Counted from the stretch's first letter, positions 1 to 6,794 are shown. The stretch is DNA of 10,071 nt from Sulfurovaceae bacterium (GCA_029933395.1 JAOZOG010000053.1:2011-12081), one strand, 5' to 3'. The notes: a model not told the origin generated them from the letters alone. Program-made: numbers and translations.

Positions 1-341
1 CGCCCCTCGTTGAATCCCGCGCTTAACGGGTCTGTCGGCTGGTTGTCCTCTGTACTGAACCAGGGTTCATCAATGCCTATGTATGGACGCGGCTGTACCA
101 CGATACGGCCCAGCAGGTCCAGCGTGTCACCGCTTACACAGTCGATATCAAGCACCCTTGACAGGTCGGCCCCGCTGTCTATCGCTTCAAGCGCCGAAGC
201 AATGAACGACATTATGTACCCTCTTAGATTCGGGCTCTCTTTGTATTGTGAAAGTACATCGTGGAGAGTGAACTCAAATTCAAGTTTGGAACAGTCCGCA
301 TTCTCCGTCAAGCACTTCTCGTATCTTCTGCTCTCTCTCAT
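1..341 (-). CDS. DUF2612-type baseplate protein, N-terminal part (truncated by window edge)
   Basis: The reading frame starts at ATG 341-339, overlapping the J gene stop by one base (TGATG), and runs off the left edge after 113 codons. The visible part starts MRESRRYEKCLTENADC, then has DVLSQYKESPNLRGYIMSFI at about residues 30-50, and VLDIDCVSGDTLDLLGRIVV at about 70-90, then QPRPYIGIDEPWF. The 'sPxlxxyixxxl' helix and the 'fDldtavGxqLDxlGriVgvxR' pattern match the DUF2612 family, which stands in place of the tail protein I next to J-like proteins in many myophages. That family is thought to link the wedge to tail fibres. The remainder, probably 60 or more residues, is outside the window. 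I rate the family as likely. Confidence 0.78.
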   Translation of the reverse strand, partial: MRESRRYEKCLTENADCSKLEFEFTLHDVLSQYKESPNLRGYIMSFIASALEAIDSGADLSRVLDIDCVSGDTLDLLGRIVVQPRPYIGIDEPWFSTEDNQPTDPLSAGFNEG

Positions 342-1528
342 CAGGGGCCGCCTGTGTATTCTACCACTTCGATATCATCACGCGAAAATGAAGATATGCT
401 GTCCATGTCTATCTGCAGCAGGTTAGCATCGCCGGGGGACGTATTGCCGACCAGAACATTTGCTATACTGTATGCCGCATCGTGGAATGGGTAGTAAAAT
501 GATGCCGCGTATACGTCGTCACCGATAAGCATCCGTCCGAATGCACACTCCTCCGTATCGTTCCTTACCCCGTTGATATAGTTCATTATCCTGTCTTTCG
601 CATCCTCCTCTACGGAGTTGTCGAACGTATCGGCTACCACCTCGATATGAATGTATACTCTTGTGGCCACCGGTCGCTGAAACGTTACTACATGCCTGTG
701 ACCCTGTAGGTCGGTCCATTCTGTAGTAGTGTCTCCATAGAGACCGCATCCAAGTGATTTCGACCTCATTATCGCACTGCCTATATCCTCGTCAGTACCG
801 CCGAACACTACCGGGAATATGGAGTGCGGCGGGATACCTTCCGGGCTTGCCGTTGATTCTGTATTCTCATATACAGCGCAATCAATAACGCCTTCCGTAT
901 TCATAATTTCGGCATATACGGAATCAAGCAATGCGGTACCGGGCAATGCAACGGACTTGTATCTTCTGGTCCTCAATTCCTTGTCCGTCTCTTTTTCGCG
1001 GCCCGTTATAACCGCGTCCGGGTTCGTAACTGTACCAAGTCCGTCTACGAGTGTTTCGATATTCGTTATCTGGTCAGCGCCGGAGAATACGGGACCGTTC
1101 ACGGTTGAGTTCGCTATCCCTGTCCCGCTGCCGTTTGAATCGAGTGTGACATCCGATGTAAGACTGTACTCGTTCTTTGGCTGATTGTTGTCTGAAAATA
1201 TCGTACCCGACGGGATAAGTGTACCCGGTACGCCGCTGAACTCCAGTGTGGCTATCGACGGGAACCCGTCCTTTCGGAATATGCCCGTGATCGAACATAC
1301 CCGGTCAAGCATGATGCCTTCGGCCGTGTTCGGGTCCAGGCCGCTGTAGATTGCAAGGTTATTCTCAAATGCGACCATGATAGCCTCTGCCAGCAGGCCG
1401 TTCAGTTGTCCGTCCGGGGTAGCGGGTGAAATATTGATATCAGGGAATACCTTTTTCTGCCTGTTCCCTATATCCTCTATGATCTGGTCAAGTGTCGGAA
1501 TATCGAATCCCATGCTGTTAATTGCCAT
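341..1528 (-). CDS. Baseplate J-like wedge protein (gp47/gpJ family)
   Basis: This 395-aa protein starts at ATG overlapping the gp25-like stop (TAATG). The N-terminal region has the J family pattern: the helix TLDQIIEDIGNRQKKVFPDI, then SPATPDGQLNGLLAEAIM and a block around 75 with GIMLDRVCSITGIFRKDGFPS, followed by a beta-domain (GVPGTLIPSGTIFSDN) and the strand-rich middle. The central part contains the characteristic ETDKELRTRRYKSVALPGTALLDSVYAEI and GVIDCAVYENTESTASPEGIPPHSI (residues about 185-235). The C-terminal part has VYIHIEVVADTF and a final helix. The protein forms dimers in the wedge of the baseplate and controls the change that starts sheath contraction. Its TGA overlaps the next ATG by one base. 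It is close to the usual length and is the surest call of the window. Confidence 0.93.
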   Translation of the reverse strand: MAINSMGFDIPTLDQIIEDIGNRQKKVFPDINISPATPDGQLNGLLAEAIMVAFENNLAIYSGLDPNTAEGIMLDRVCSITGIFRKDGFPSIATLEFSGVPGTLIPSGTIFSDNNQPKNEYSLTSDVTLDSNGSGTGIANSTVNGPVFSGADQITNIETLVDGLGTVTNPDAVITGREKETDKELRTRRYKSVALPGTALLDSVYAEIMNTEGVIDCAVYENTESTASPEGIPPHSIFPVVFGGTDEDIGSAIMRSKSLGCGLYGDTTTEWTDLQGHRHVVTFQRPVATRVYIHIEVVADTFDNSVEEDAKDRIMNYINGVRNDTEECAFGRMLIGDDVYAASFYYPFHDAAYSIANVLVGNTSPGDANLLQIDMDSISSFSRDDIEVVEYTGGP

Positions 1529-1893
1529 TAGAGTTCCTCTCTTATTAGTTGGTTGAACGAATCCCTGTATTCAAACTGTATAAGCAGTTTTCTTATGGTT
1601 TTGTCATAGGACACGTCTATTGATATCAGCTCTTCGACATACTTCGTTGAGGCTATTGTACGTGCCACGGCACTTTTTATCCTGTCGAGGGATACATTCC
1701 TGCCTGTTAACTCCGTGAACCACGGCAGACCCTCCGTAAGGTCAAGGAACCACTCCTGATATACCGTCAGAAGTCTCTGCCTGACGTTCTCCCTCACGGC
1801 CTCGGAATCGTATGCCCTCACAAGCTGGCCGTTCTCTACTCTTACGTCATAAGTAAGGTTGTCACCCTGCACGGAAAGGGAATTGTAAGCCAT
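1528..1893 (-). CDS. Baseplate wedge protein, gp25-like (GPW/gp25 family)
   Basis: The protein is 121 aa from ATG at 1893, which has AAAGGATT at the same place as in the sheath and tube genes. A second ATG at 1920 is in frame and overlaps the spike stop (ATGA); it would add nine residues (MIQFYKGFN). I prefer 1893 because of the ribosome binding site. The family block is clear: SEAVRENVRQRLLTVYQEWFLDLTEGLPWFTELTG (about residues 30-64), followed by ASTKYVEELISIDVSYDK and a strand near the end. gp25-like proteins nucleate the sheath at the baseplate with a handshake-like domain and bind the J-like wedge protein. The stop overlaps the next start (TAATG), consistent with co-translation. Confidence 0.87.
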   Translation of the reverse strand: MAYNSLSVQGDNLTYDVRVENGQLVRAYDSEAVRENVRQRLLTVYQEWFLDLTEGLPWFTELTGRNVSLDRIKSAVARTIASTKYVEELISIDVSYDKTIRKLLIQFEYRDSFNQLIREEL

Positions 1894-1910
1894 GTTGAAT
1901 CCTTTGTAAA

Positions 1911-1919
1911 ATTGTATCA
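1911..1919 (-). promoter_or_regulatory. Extended -10 promoter-like motif (TGATACAAT) before the gp25-like gene
   Basis: TGATACAAT here overlaps the spike stop codon. Around it, about 20 bases are nearly identical to the copy before the sheath gene. A start seven bases on would fall at about 1904, within AAAGGA at 1905-1900, so a transcript would begin very close to the ribosome binding site. This short leader makes promoter use less certain than for the other copies. The same bases could also code in the longer reading frame from 1920. Confidence 0.35.
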
Positions 1920-2531
1920 TATTTTGGGTGGTGAAGTAACACCGCCGGAATCCCCATCGTGGATATGATTTTTCAATGAAACACTATCACAAATCACATC
2001 GCCGCCGGTTACCGTTACATCACAGTTATTCACGTTTACACCGTTTGCCGCTACGATATCGACCGAATAGGAATTTACCGTGATCCTTGTTTTGCCGTCA
2101 TCGCTCCGCAACTCCATTGAACTGTTATTGTATTCCACTCCTGCCTTTGCCGATATGGTTCTGGGCCTTGAGTTGAGACCTATGATCGCCATGCCGTCGC
2201 TAAGGTGGTGATTCCTTACCTCTGTCTGATTGGCCGTTCCGCCGTTCACCGCCCACCCGTCTATGGTGCTGTCTGAGAATATAACTATACACTCATCGCC
2301 TTTCGATATAGGAAAAGTGATATGAAACCCGCCGGAACTCGGAACCGCTACCGGGACATCCACAAGCAGGGGCATTTTCTTATTTTCCCCCATGATTCGG
2401 GAATTGATAGCGGGCTGTACCGTTACGGTCATATTCTTGCTGTCGAAACTCTCTACGATGCCCGGGACGGATACCCGCATTTCTGCAAGTTCGGCCCTTA
2501 CTATCGCTTTGATTAAATCTTCCAGTTCCAT
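1917..2531 (-). CDS. Baseplate spike protein (Gp138/gpV-like)
   Basis: This 204-aa protein starts at ATG with AAGGC upstream and two bases after the hub stop. The N-terminal 90 residues form the OB-fold-like domain found in Gp138/gpV spikes: VPGIVESFDSKNMTVTVQPA, then a Pro-Val-rich strand (LLVDVPVAVPSSGGFHITF), then ISKGDECIVIFSDSTIDGW. A polar middle region is followed by a stretch of short repeated strands (about 130-185) as in a trimeric beta-helix. The tip has NHIHDGDSGG with H189 and H191, an HxH motif that in known spikes binds a metal ion, normally iron, from three subunits. The short tail after it ends in SPPKI. The protein should form the membrane-piercing needle. Family and tip motif are clear; metal binding is inferred from known relatives. 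Confidence 0.87.
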   Translation of the reverse strand: MELEDLIKAIVRAELAEMRVSVPGIVESFDSKNMTVTVQPAINSRIMGENKKMPLLVDVPVAVPSSGGFHITFPISKGDECIVIFSDSTIDGWAVNGGTANQTEVRNHHLSDGMAIIGLNSRPRTISAKAGVEYNNSSMELRSDDGKTRITVNSYSVDIVAANGVNVNNCDVTVTGGDVICDSVSLKNHIHDGDSGGVTSPPKI

Positions 2532-2533
2532 TT

Positions 2534-3415
2534 CTATGCCTTTTTACACTCAAGTGTGCTTTTAAAATTACCCTCACGACTGTCCAGATCGTGCGTTACC
2601 TTCTCCACTACGAAAACATCATTTAGCGGGTTATCGTTATCCCGCCTGTATACAAATGTCCCGATTCGCCCGCTCAGTGCCTTTGTCTCGATCCGTATCT
2701 TGTCATTCGGCTTGATCGACGGGATACACAGAACGTCAACTTTTATTTTGAATCCCTCTTTAGGGGCTTTCCCGTGAAGATTCATGCCCGTGTTTATCCA
2801 TTCCGGGCTCCCTATCATCCCGGTCTCTACGCTTATCTTGTAGGCTTCCGGGTCTCTGCTTTTCCCTATAGGGCATACCACAAGGGTTTCGTCCTGTATG
2901 TTCCACGTCCAGTCCCTCGGTGTGCATAGCCGTGATATCTCTTTCGCGGCCTTTCCTGATACCGTGGTGCCTCTTAAAGTGTCTTTGGTGCCCTTGTCTA
3001 TGCCTATGAACTCGGTACGTTCTGCAAGGCCCGATGTCCGCGCGATATCCTCCATCAGTGTCTTGACATCCGTCGGGGATGAATAGGTCTTGTTGATAAT
3101 GCTCTGGGCCAGTGCCGTTGCCCCGTCTCCTGCTATTATCTTTGTTTCCCATTCTGTCGGCTTTTTCGTATTTATGACGGCCTGTATGTCGCCTATGAAA
3201 ACAAGTTCCTCGGAATCACTATGACCGGCCGTAACCTGTATTCTTTTCGATTCGACTATTTTTGATCTTGTGGCTTCTGATACATTGTAGAGTATGACCT
3301 CACAAAAGTCCGGGGAATCGCTGCTGACATTCTTTGTGCATTTGACGGTCATCTTTGCGGGTTCGGATACCGCGATATCATCGATCTGTACTGTAAGGTT
3401 CCTTTTGAGTACCAT
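2534..3415 (-). CDS. Baseplate hub protein, gp27-like
   Basis: This 293-aa protein starts at ATG overlapping the plug stop (TGATG). It has the layout of small hub proteins: an N-terminal beta-domain (residues 5-75) with the recognisable IDDIAVSEPAKMTVKCTKNV and EVILYNVSEATRSKI, 'SD---I-i-N-s' style strands, a middle part with ARTSGLAERTEFIGIDKGTK and LRGTTVSGKAAKEISRLCTP, and a C-terminal barrel with VDVLCIPSIKPNDKIRIETK and VFVVEKVTHDLDSREGNFKS. The last block, including VxxVxHxxDxRxGxF, is typical of hub C-terminal domains that shape the barrel under the tube. In the family the trimer lies between tube and spike. It stops two bases before the spike gene. No lysozyme or other enzyme domain is visible. 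The hub role is well supported by pattern and by neighbours. Confidence 0.8.
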   Translation of the reverse strand: MVLKRNLTVQIDDIAVSEPAKMTVKCTKNVSSDSPDFCEVILYNVSEATRSKIVESKRIQVTAGHSDSEELVFIGDIQAVINTKKPTEWETKIIAGDGATALAQSIINKTYSSPTDVKTLMEDIARTSGLAERTEFIGIDKGTKDTLRGTTVSGKAAKEISRLCTPRDWTWNIQDETLVVCPIGKSRDPEAYKISVETGMIGSPEWINTGMNLHGKAPKEGFKIKVDVLCIPSIKPNDKIRIETKALSGRIGTFVYRRDNDNPLNDVFVVEKVTHDLDSREGNFKSTLECKKA

Positions 3416-3747
3416 CAGTATACCTCTATTCCCATTTCGTCCGCAACTATGACGGGCATTACATAATCTTCCAGCTCCACATCCTCAAACACTACCGCAT
3501 AGAGCTGTTCATCACCATTGATGACATCATTCCCGGTGCTGTAGCTTACAAAATAAAGATTCGGGTATCCGTATGCAGTAAGGAACGGGATATCAAGCGA
3601 CATCTTTACTCCGTGGACAACCCCTGCAACAGAAACATAGATTCCTTTATTTAGCGGAATGTACCGCATTGCAAGGGTAAGTTTTTCGCCGTTGTAGTCT
3701 ATGATGAATTCCTGATTTTTAACGTTTGGTATCTTGTAGGCTTTCAC
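3415..3747 (-). CDS. Baseplate plug protein, Pam3 gp18-like
   Basis: This 110-aa protein uses a GTG start at 3747, supported by AGGAG eight bases upstream and a one-base gap from the preceding TGA. It is a small beta-rich protein: KIPNVKNQEFIIDYNGEKLTLAMRYIPLNKGIYVSV in the first half, then the conserved-looking PFLTAYGYPNLYFVS around residues 55-69. The C-terminus is acidic, ending VIVADEMGIEVY. The size and pattern fit the baseplate plug family represented in cyanophage Pam3 (gp18 plug domain), where the protein fills the centre of the baseplate below the tube. The order Dit-like, plug, hub, spike is the usual one in this phage group. The call is good for the family, less certain for exact structure. 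Confidence 0.75.
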   Translation of the reverse strand: MKAYKIPNVKNQEFIIDYNGEKLTLAMRYIPLNKGIYVSVAGVVHGVKMSLDIPFLTAYGYPNLYFVSYSTGNDVINGDEQLYAVVFEDVELEDYVMPVIVADEMGIEVY

Positions 3748-3748
3748 T

Positions 3749-4438
3749 TCATTCTCCTATAATCTGTCGGTACAGGAATGTTGACCCCTGTTCTGCCTTG
3801 AGTTCACCGCTCTTTTTCGGTTTCAGCATCCTCGTATGGGTATCGCCGTTGTTCTTTGCGATATCCGTAGTTGATTTCCCGCCGACATCCTCCGGTACGC
3901 TTGTGGCCAGATTGTTCTCTCTCTGTTCAAAGTCTATTGTCAGTATCTCCTCACATACGGCTGTGAATCTCAATGACCCCGAAGTGTTTTTGTCCTGCGA
4001 TACCCGAAGAGAGGTAATACACATATTGTCATAGGTCTCTATTCCGGCTTCAAGTGTGAAAAGCGTCCTCGATGTCTGCACCGCCTTCAACTGGTTCCAG
4101 ATGGCGCTTGATTTTGAATTGAGGATATTGTTCATAAAGGTTGCCACTTCTCCGAGTTCCGGGGTGATGCCGTATGTAAAAGGTTTGAGTTCGACATCCG
4201 AAACAAGACCCGACACCGTGACCTTTGCAGGTTCGATAACAATGTGGTCGGAGTAGTTGGCCCCCGTTTCGACCGGGTACTTTGTAGGTGTGGCCCTTGA
4301 TTCGTGGTCGATCTTCAGGAAACTGTCTATTGGTATCTGGGCAATATTATAGACCCCCGGGAAAAGCATCGCGCCTATCCTCGAGGAACTTATCACGTTG
4401 CCGATAAGTCCTCCTACTGTGAACATGAAATCCGTCAT
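3749..4438 (-). CDS. Dit-like baseplate/distal tail protein
   Basis: This 229-aa protein begins with hydrophobic MTDFMFTVGGLIGNVI and then has the block typical of Dit-like N-terminal domains: HESRATPTKYPVETGANYSD, followed by HIVIEPAKVTVSGLVSDVEL (residues about 45-85). The second half includes the strand-turn pattern DNMCITSLRVSQDKNTSGSLRFTAVCEEIL (residues 136-165), and a Lys-rich, low-complexity C-terminus. Dit-like proteins form the ring that joins the tail tube end to the baseplate. A four-base ATGA overlap with the tape measure gene and a GGAGG-type site ensure coupled translation. It is followed one base later by the GTG start of the plug gene. The N-terminal Dit-like pattern is clear; the role in the particle follows from the family and from synteny. 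Confidence 0.8.
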   Translation of the reverse strand: MTDFMFTVGGLIGNVISSSRIGAMLFPGVYNIAQIPIDSFLKIDHESRATPTKYPVETGANYSDHIVIEPAKVTVSGLVSDVELKPFTYGITPELGEVATFMNNILNSKSSAIWNQLKAVQTSRTLFTLEAGIETYDNMCITSLRVSQDKNTSGSLRFTAVCEEILTIDFEQRENNLATSVPEDVGGKSTTDIAKNNGDTHTRMLKPKKSGELKAEQGSTFLYRQIIGE

Positions 4439-6060
4439 CTGTTGTAACCTCCCGTATCGTTGTATACTGCATTCAGTCTGTCTACCGCCGCATTGCCGGC
4501 GGCTACAGGGTCGGGTGTTCCTTCTATGTAGATTCTTGCATCTACGCGGTTGTTGCTGTTCTGCATGATGCTGCCCTGCCTTTCCTGCGGTGCGGTCGGT
4601 ACACCTATGGCACTCACATCCGGGCTGAACCCTGAGAGATTTACGGTCGATATGCTCTCTTTTGCATTCTTGAGGCCCGAAGCGATACCTTTCCCCATGT
4701 CCTTGCCTGCATTTATAAGCTTTGTTGCCCAGCCTTCATTGTCAAACGGGTTCAGGTCTACGCTTTCCCATGCGGCTTTGAGTGCATATACTATTGTATC
4801 CCATAGCGCACCCAGCCACTCGTACAGCTTCTGGGCCATATAGTCGAACACTTTTGGGAATATCTCCCAGATCCACCCTATGAAGTTTCCAAGTACCTGT
4901 ACCAGCGCACTCCATATAGATCCGTCTTTGAACATCTCTATGGTAGTATCAAGGTCTTCTTTCCATTCCTGATAGGTGCGGCCTGTCACCTCTCCCATGA
5001 GGGACTTTTTGCCTGCCATCCATCCCGCGATATCCTCAAGCGCCGCAAGTGCTAAACCTATGGCACCCAGCATCCCGCCGAACTTTACAAGGCCGCCTAT
5101 CGTCATAGGTCCCGTTCCGATAAGTCCAAGGCCTATGAGTGATGCCTTTATTGCAGGGAGTGCGGCTGTTAGTGCCTGTACCCATGCAAGCATTTTTGCG
5201 AATACCAGAACGCCGCCGCCCAGCATAAGCATATTGAGTGCCGTTCCTACTCCTCCAAGGGCATTGATGAGACCCATGAATATATCCACAAGTGCCGAAA
5301 CCGTGGACAGCATAACGCCAAATATGTCACTAAGCGTTTTGGCCGCCTCTGCTATTTGCAGGGAGATTATCTCTTTGTTGAGCCTGAACCACTCATTGAA
5401 CTTTTTAACAAGCGGTGTAATGTACTTTCCAAGCAGTCCCGCAAACTGTTTTGTTATGGAACGCAGGATCTTGTAGGTGTATGATATCTGCTGGTTGTAG
5501 TCTTTGGCACCCTCTATAGCGTCACCGGTCAGGAAACTGTTGTTTATGGCCTCCTGTATGTCTGCCATTGAGATACCGCGCTCTATTGCGTAGGAAAGTG
5601 CTTTTGCAGCGTCCGCCCCGAACAGTTTTGAGGCAAATTTTGACGCTTCTTTTCCGTCGAGTTCAAGCAGCTTGCTGAAGGCCGTGTCAAAGTCGGCACC
5701 TTCACCCAGTCCCATTTCCGCAAGTGCCTTTTTGACCGTTTTGCTTTTCTTGTCAAAGTTGGCCATGTACTTCGTTACATTCTCATAGGTTACCCCGACC
5801 CCTGCAAGGGCCGTGCTGTACCCCTCTATGATATCGTATGATACACCTATGGAATCTGCAAGTGCCGCTTGTGTAGCCGTGAACCTGTTTTCCGCTGTTG
5901 TGGCTCCCAGCATGGCTGTCGAAAACTCCATGAATCGCCTGACCATGTTCTGTGTAGCCGCCTGCAGAACGCCCAGCGTCTTTATAGCTTCATCAAATCC
6001 TTTCGGGTCGAATTCGGCACTTAGTTCGTATACTATTTTTTCGATAACGCCTTCTGCCAT
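4435..6060 (-). CDS. Tail tape measure protein
   Basis: This 541-aa protein sits directly after the chaperone and before the Dit-like gene, the fixed position of tape measure proteins. The N-terminal part (residues 1-120) is helical and Ala-rich, with an acidic/basic region around 100-175. A long segment at about 243-345 is rich in Leu, Ala, Gly, Met and Val and poor in charge. The region 363-432 is rich in Trp, with several WxxxW-like spacings. Residues 497-541 are polar. The family sets tail length at roughly 1.5 Angstrom per residue, which would predict a short tail of about 80 nm if the whole chain is extended. The hydrophobic centre may help in membrane passage. No peptidase or lysozyme domain is recognisable. 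Start is ATG with AGGAT upstream; the TGA overlaps the next ATG (ATGA). Annotation as tape measure is secure on context and composition. Confidence 0.85.
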   Translation of the reverse strand: MAEGVIEKIVYELSAEFDPKGFDEAIKTLGVLQAATQNMVRRFMEFSTAMLGATTAENRFTATQAALADSIGVSYDIIEGYSTALAGVGVTYENVTKYMANFDKKSKTVKKALAEMGLGEGADFDTAFSKLLELDGKEASKFASKLFGADAAKALSYAIERGISMADIQEAINNSFLTGDAIEGAKDYNQQISYTYKILRSITKQFAGLLGKYITPLVKKFNEWFRLNKEIISLQIAEAAKTLSDIFGVMLSTVSALVDIFMGLINALGGVGTALNMLMLGGGVLVFAKMLAWVQALTAALPAIKASLIGLGLIGTGPMTIGGLVKFGGMLGAIGLALAALEDIAGWMAGKKSLMGEVTGRTYQEWKEDLDTTIEMFKDGSIWSALVQVLGNFIGWIWEIFPKVFDYMAQKLYEWLGALWDTIVYALKAAWESVDLNPFDNEGWATKLINAGKDMGKGIASGLKNAKESISTVNLSGFSPDVSAIGVPTAPQERQGSIMQNSNNRVDARIYIEGTPDPVAAGNAAVDRLNAVYNDTGGYNR

Positions 6061-6087
6061 GTAAAATCCTGAAAAAGTGTTTTGTAG

Positions 6088-6096
6088 ATTATATCA
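6088..6096 (-). promoter_or_regulatory. Extended -10 promoter-like motif (TGATATAAT) before the tape measure gene
   Basis: TGATATAAT is a perfect extended -10 (TGn plus TATAAT) preceded by a run of eight A residues. It lies in the 75-base gap between the frameshifted chaperone stop and the tape measure ATG at 6060, giving a leader of about 20-25 bases ending in an AGGAT ribosome binding site. It is the best consensus match of the four motifs. No good -35 is seen. It could start a transcript carrying the tape measure, Dit-like, plug, hub and spike genes. Confidence 0.52.
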
Positions 6097-6122
6097 TTTT
6101 TTTTGTGCGGGTACGGAAGGGC

Positions 6123-6143
6123 GGGGGTAGCCCCCCTATTTTT
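6123..6143 (+). terminator. Terminator-like hairpin acting on the plus strand
   Basis: On the plus strand a five-base G run and a C run form a stem with a 3-4 base loop (TAG/TAGC), followed at once by CTATTTTT. This resembles a small intrinsic terminator for plus-strand transcripts, opposite to all genes here. The minus strand has no T run after the stem but an A run before it, so it should not stop the tail transcripts. It overlaps the TAG that ends the frameshifted chaperone. Confidence 0.35.
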
Positions 6144-6746
6144 CGTGAGTTCTTTTTTCGATAAGGTTCTTTACAGATATGGCCTGCAGCATGTCCGCCA
6201 GATCATCCATATCGTAGGTGCCGTCCTGCATTTCTTTGAGCGTGGCCATGCCTGCCAGTATAGGACCCCACAGGGTCATATTGATATGCAGTTTCCCTAT
6301 TTCGCTTTCCGTGATGAGTTCTTTGCCCCTGCTTTTGAGGAATCGCGGCTGGCTAGAAACTTTCCCAGGAAACCCCCGAAGCTGAACGTCAAAAGTTCTT
6401 TGGTAATCATAAGTGCAAGATAGTACGGATCCGAATCCTCGAACATTGCAAGATCGTCAATATGCGTTATTTTGTCGCCGTTGATGAATACGAACCCGCT
6501 TGTGACTATCTCTTCAATAAAGGATTGCAGCTGTTCCGGTCCTACGCGCTCCGTGATGTCGTCAATGACCCCTGCCATGAGTTCTGCCTGCTCGGATTCT
6601 TTCCCGGACATACCGCCCGCAAGTTTGATGATCGAACCGCCTATCATATTTTGAAGCTTTGCAAGTACAGGCATACCGACCGACGGGCTGAATTTAACAA
6701 GCCTGATATCAAGGCCGTCAAGCTGTAATGTTTTTTCTTTTTTCAT
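6136..6746 (-). CDS. Tail assembly chaperone, predicted -1 frameshift product (203 aa)
   Basis: A -1 shift at the slippery sequence yields residues 1-129 of the short product joined to 74 residues read from 6360 to 6139, ending at TAG 6138-6136. The extension begins VSSQPRFLKSRGKELITESE, goes on with IGKLHINMTLWGPILAGMAT and a helical acidic part (MQDGTYDMDDLADMLQAISV), and ends EKRTHEK. The frame is open from 6456 onward, so it overlaps the 0-frame by 160 bases. There is no good independent start: the first ATG is 27 codons in and has no convincing ribosome binding site. This is the G/GT-type arrangement known for tail chaperones, in which the minor fusion recruits tube subunits to the tape measure. 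That two products are made here is inference from sequence; no protein data were available. Confidence 0.72.
6297..6746 (-). CDS. Tail assembly chaperone, short (unshifted) product
   Basis: This 149-aa protein begins MKKEKTLQLDGLDIRLVKFSPSV. It lies exactly between tail tube and tape measure genes, the position of the G-type chaperone in lambda and of analogous chaperones in many myophages. The body has a small Gly-rich segment (residues 33-47), then an amphipathic helical part with FIEEIVTSGFVFINGDKI around residues 77-95 and DPYYLALMITKELLTFSFGGFLGK at its end. The last 20 residues after position 129 are basic and low in complexity, and are encoded by the overlap with the -1 frame. The function in the family is to bind the tape measure protein and control tube assembly around it. 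Such proteins are usually absent from the virion. The call rests mainly on position and on the frameshift signal, both strong. Confidence 0.8.
   Translation of the reverse strand: MKKEKTLQLDGLDIRLVKFSPSVGMPVLAKLQNMIGGSIIKLAGGMSGKESEQAELMAGVIDDITERVGPEQLQSFIEEIVTSGFVFINGDKITHIDDLAMFEDSDPYYLALMITKELLTFSFGGFLGKFLASRDSSKAGAKNSSRKAK
6360..6375 (-). promoter_or_regulatory. Tandem -1 frameshift slippery heptamers in the chaperone gene
   Basis: Two X XXY YYZ heptamers lie nine bases apart and in the correct 0-frame phase: G GGT TTC at 6375-6369 (codons 125-126) and G GGA AAG at 6366-6360 (codons 128-129). The second is identical to the phage lambda G/T slippery site. A slip at either gives a 203-aa product that differs only by a few residues at the junction. 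I checked the other codons in the 160-base overlap of the two frames and found no further heptamer. No strong downstream stem-loop or pseudoknot is obvious by eye. Confidence 0.75.
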
Positions 6747-6766
6747 TTTTCACTCCCATATAGTGT

Positions 6767-6789
6767 GGCCCGCAATATGGGTACGGGCC
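6767..6789 (-). repeat. Inverted repeat in the chaperone leader
   Basis: The arms GGCCCG and CGGGCC form a perfect six-base-pair GC stem around an 11-base loop. It lies about 20 bases upstream of the chaperone ATG at 6746 and ahead of its GGGAGTG ribosome binding site. No U-tract follows on the minus strand, so it does not look like a terminator. It could protect the 5' end of an mRNA or bind a protein. Confidence 0.45.
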
Positions 6790-6794
6790 GTTGA

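Noticed and set aside
10..426. Plus-strand open frame of 138 codons at the left end
   Set aside because: It lies opposite the DUF2612-type and J-like genes, has Ser-rich shadow composition, no recognisable domain, and no ribosome binding site. The minus-strand frames are coupled and family-like.
4976..5476. Plus-strand open frame of 166 codons inside the tape measure gene
   Set aside because: Composition (Pro, Ser, Ala, Met runs) is that of the reverse complement of a Gly/Ala/Leu-rich gene. There is no promoter or ribosome binding site and no domain.
6103..6423. Plus-strand open frame of 106 codons opposite the chaperone extension
   Set aside because: It is the shadow of the -1-frame extension and begins within a hairpin. 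The minus-strand frame makes sense as the second half of a frameshifted chaperone.
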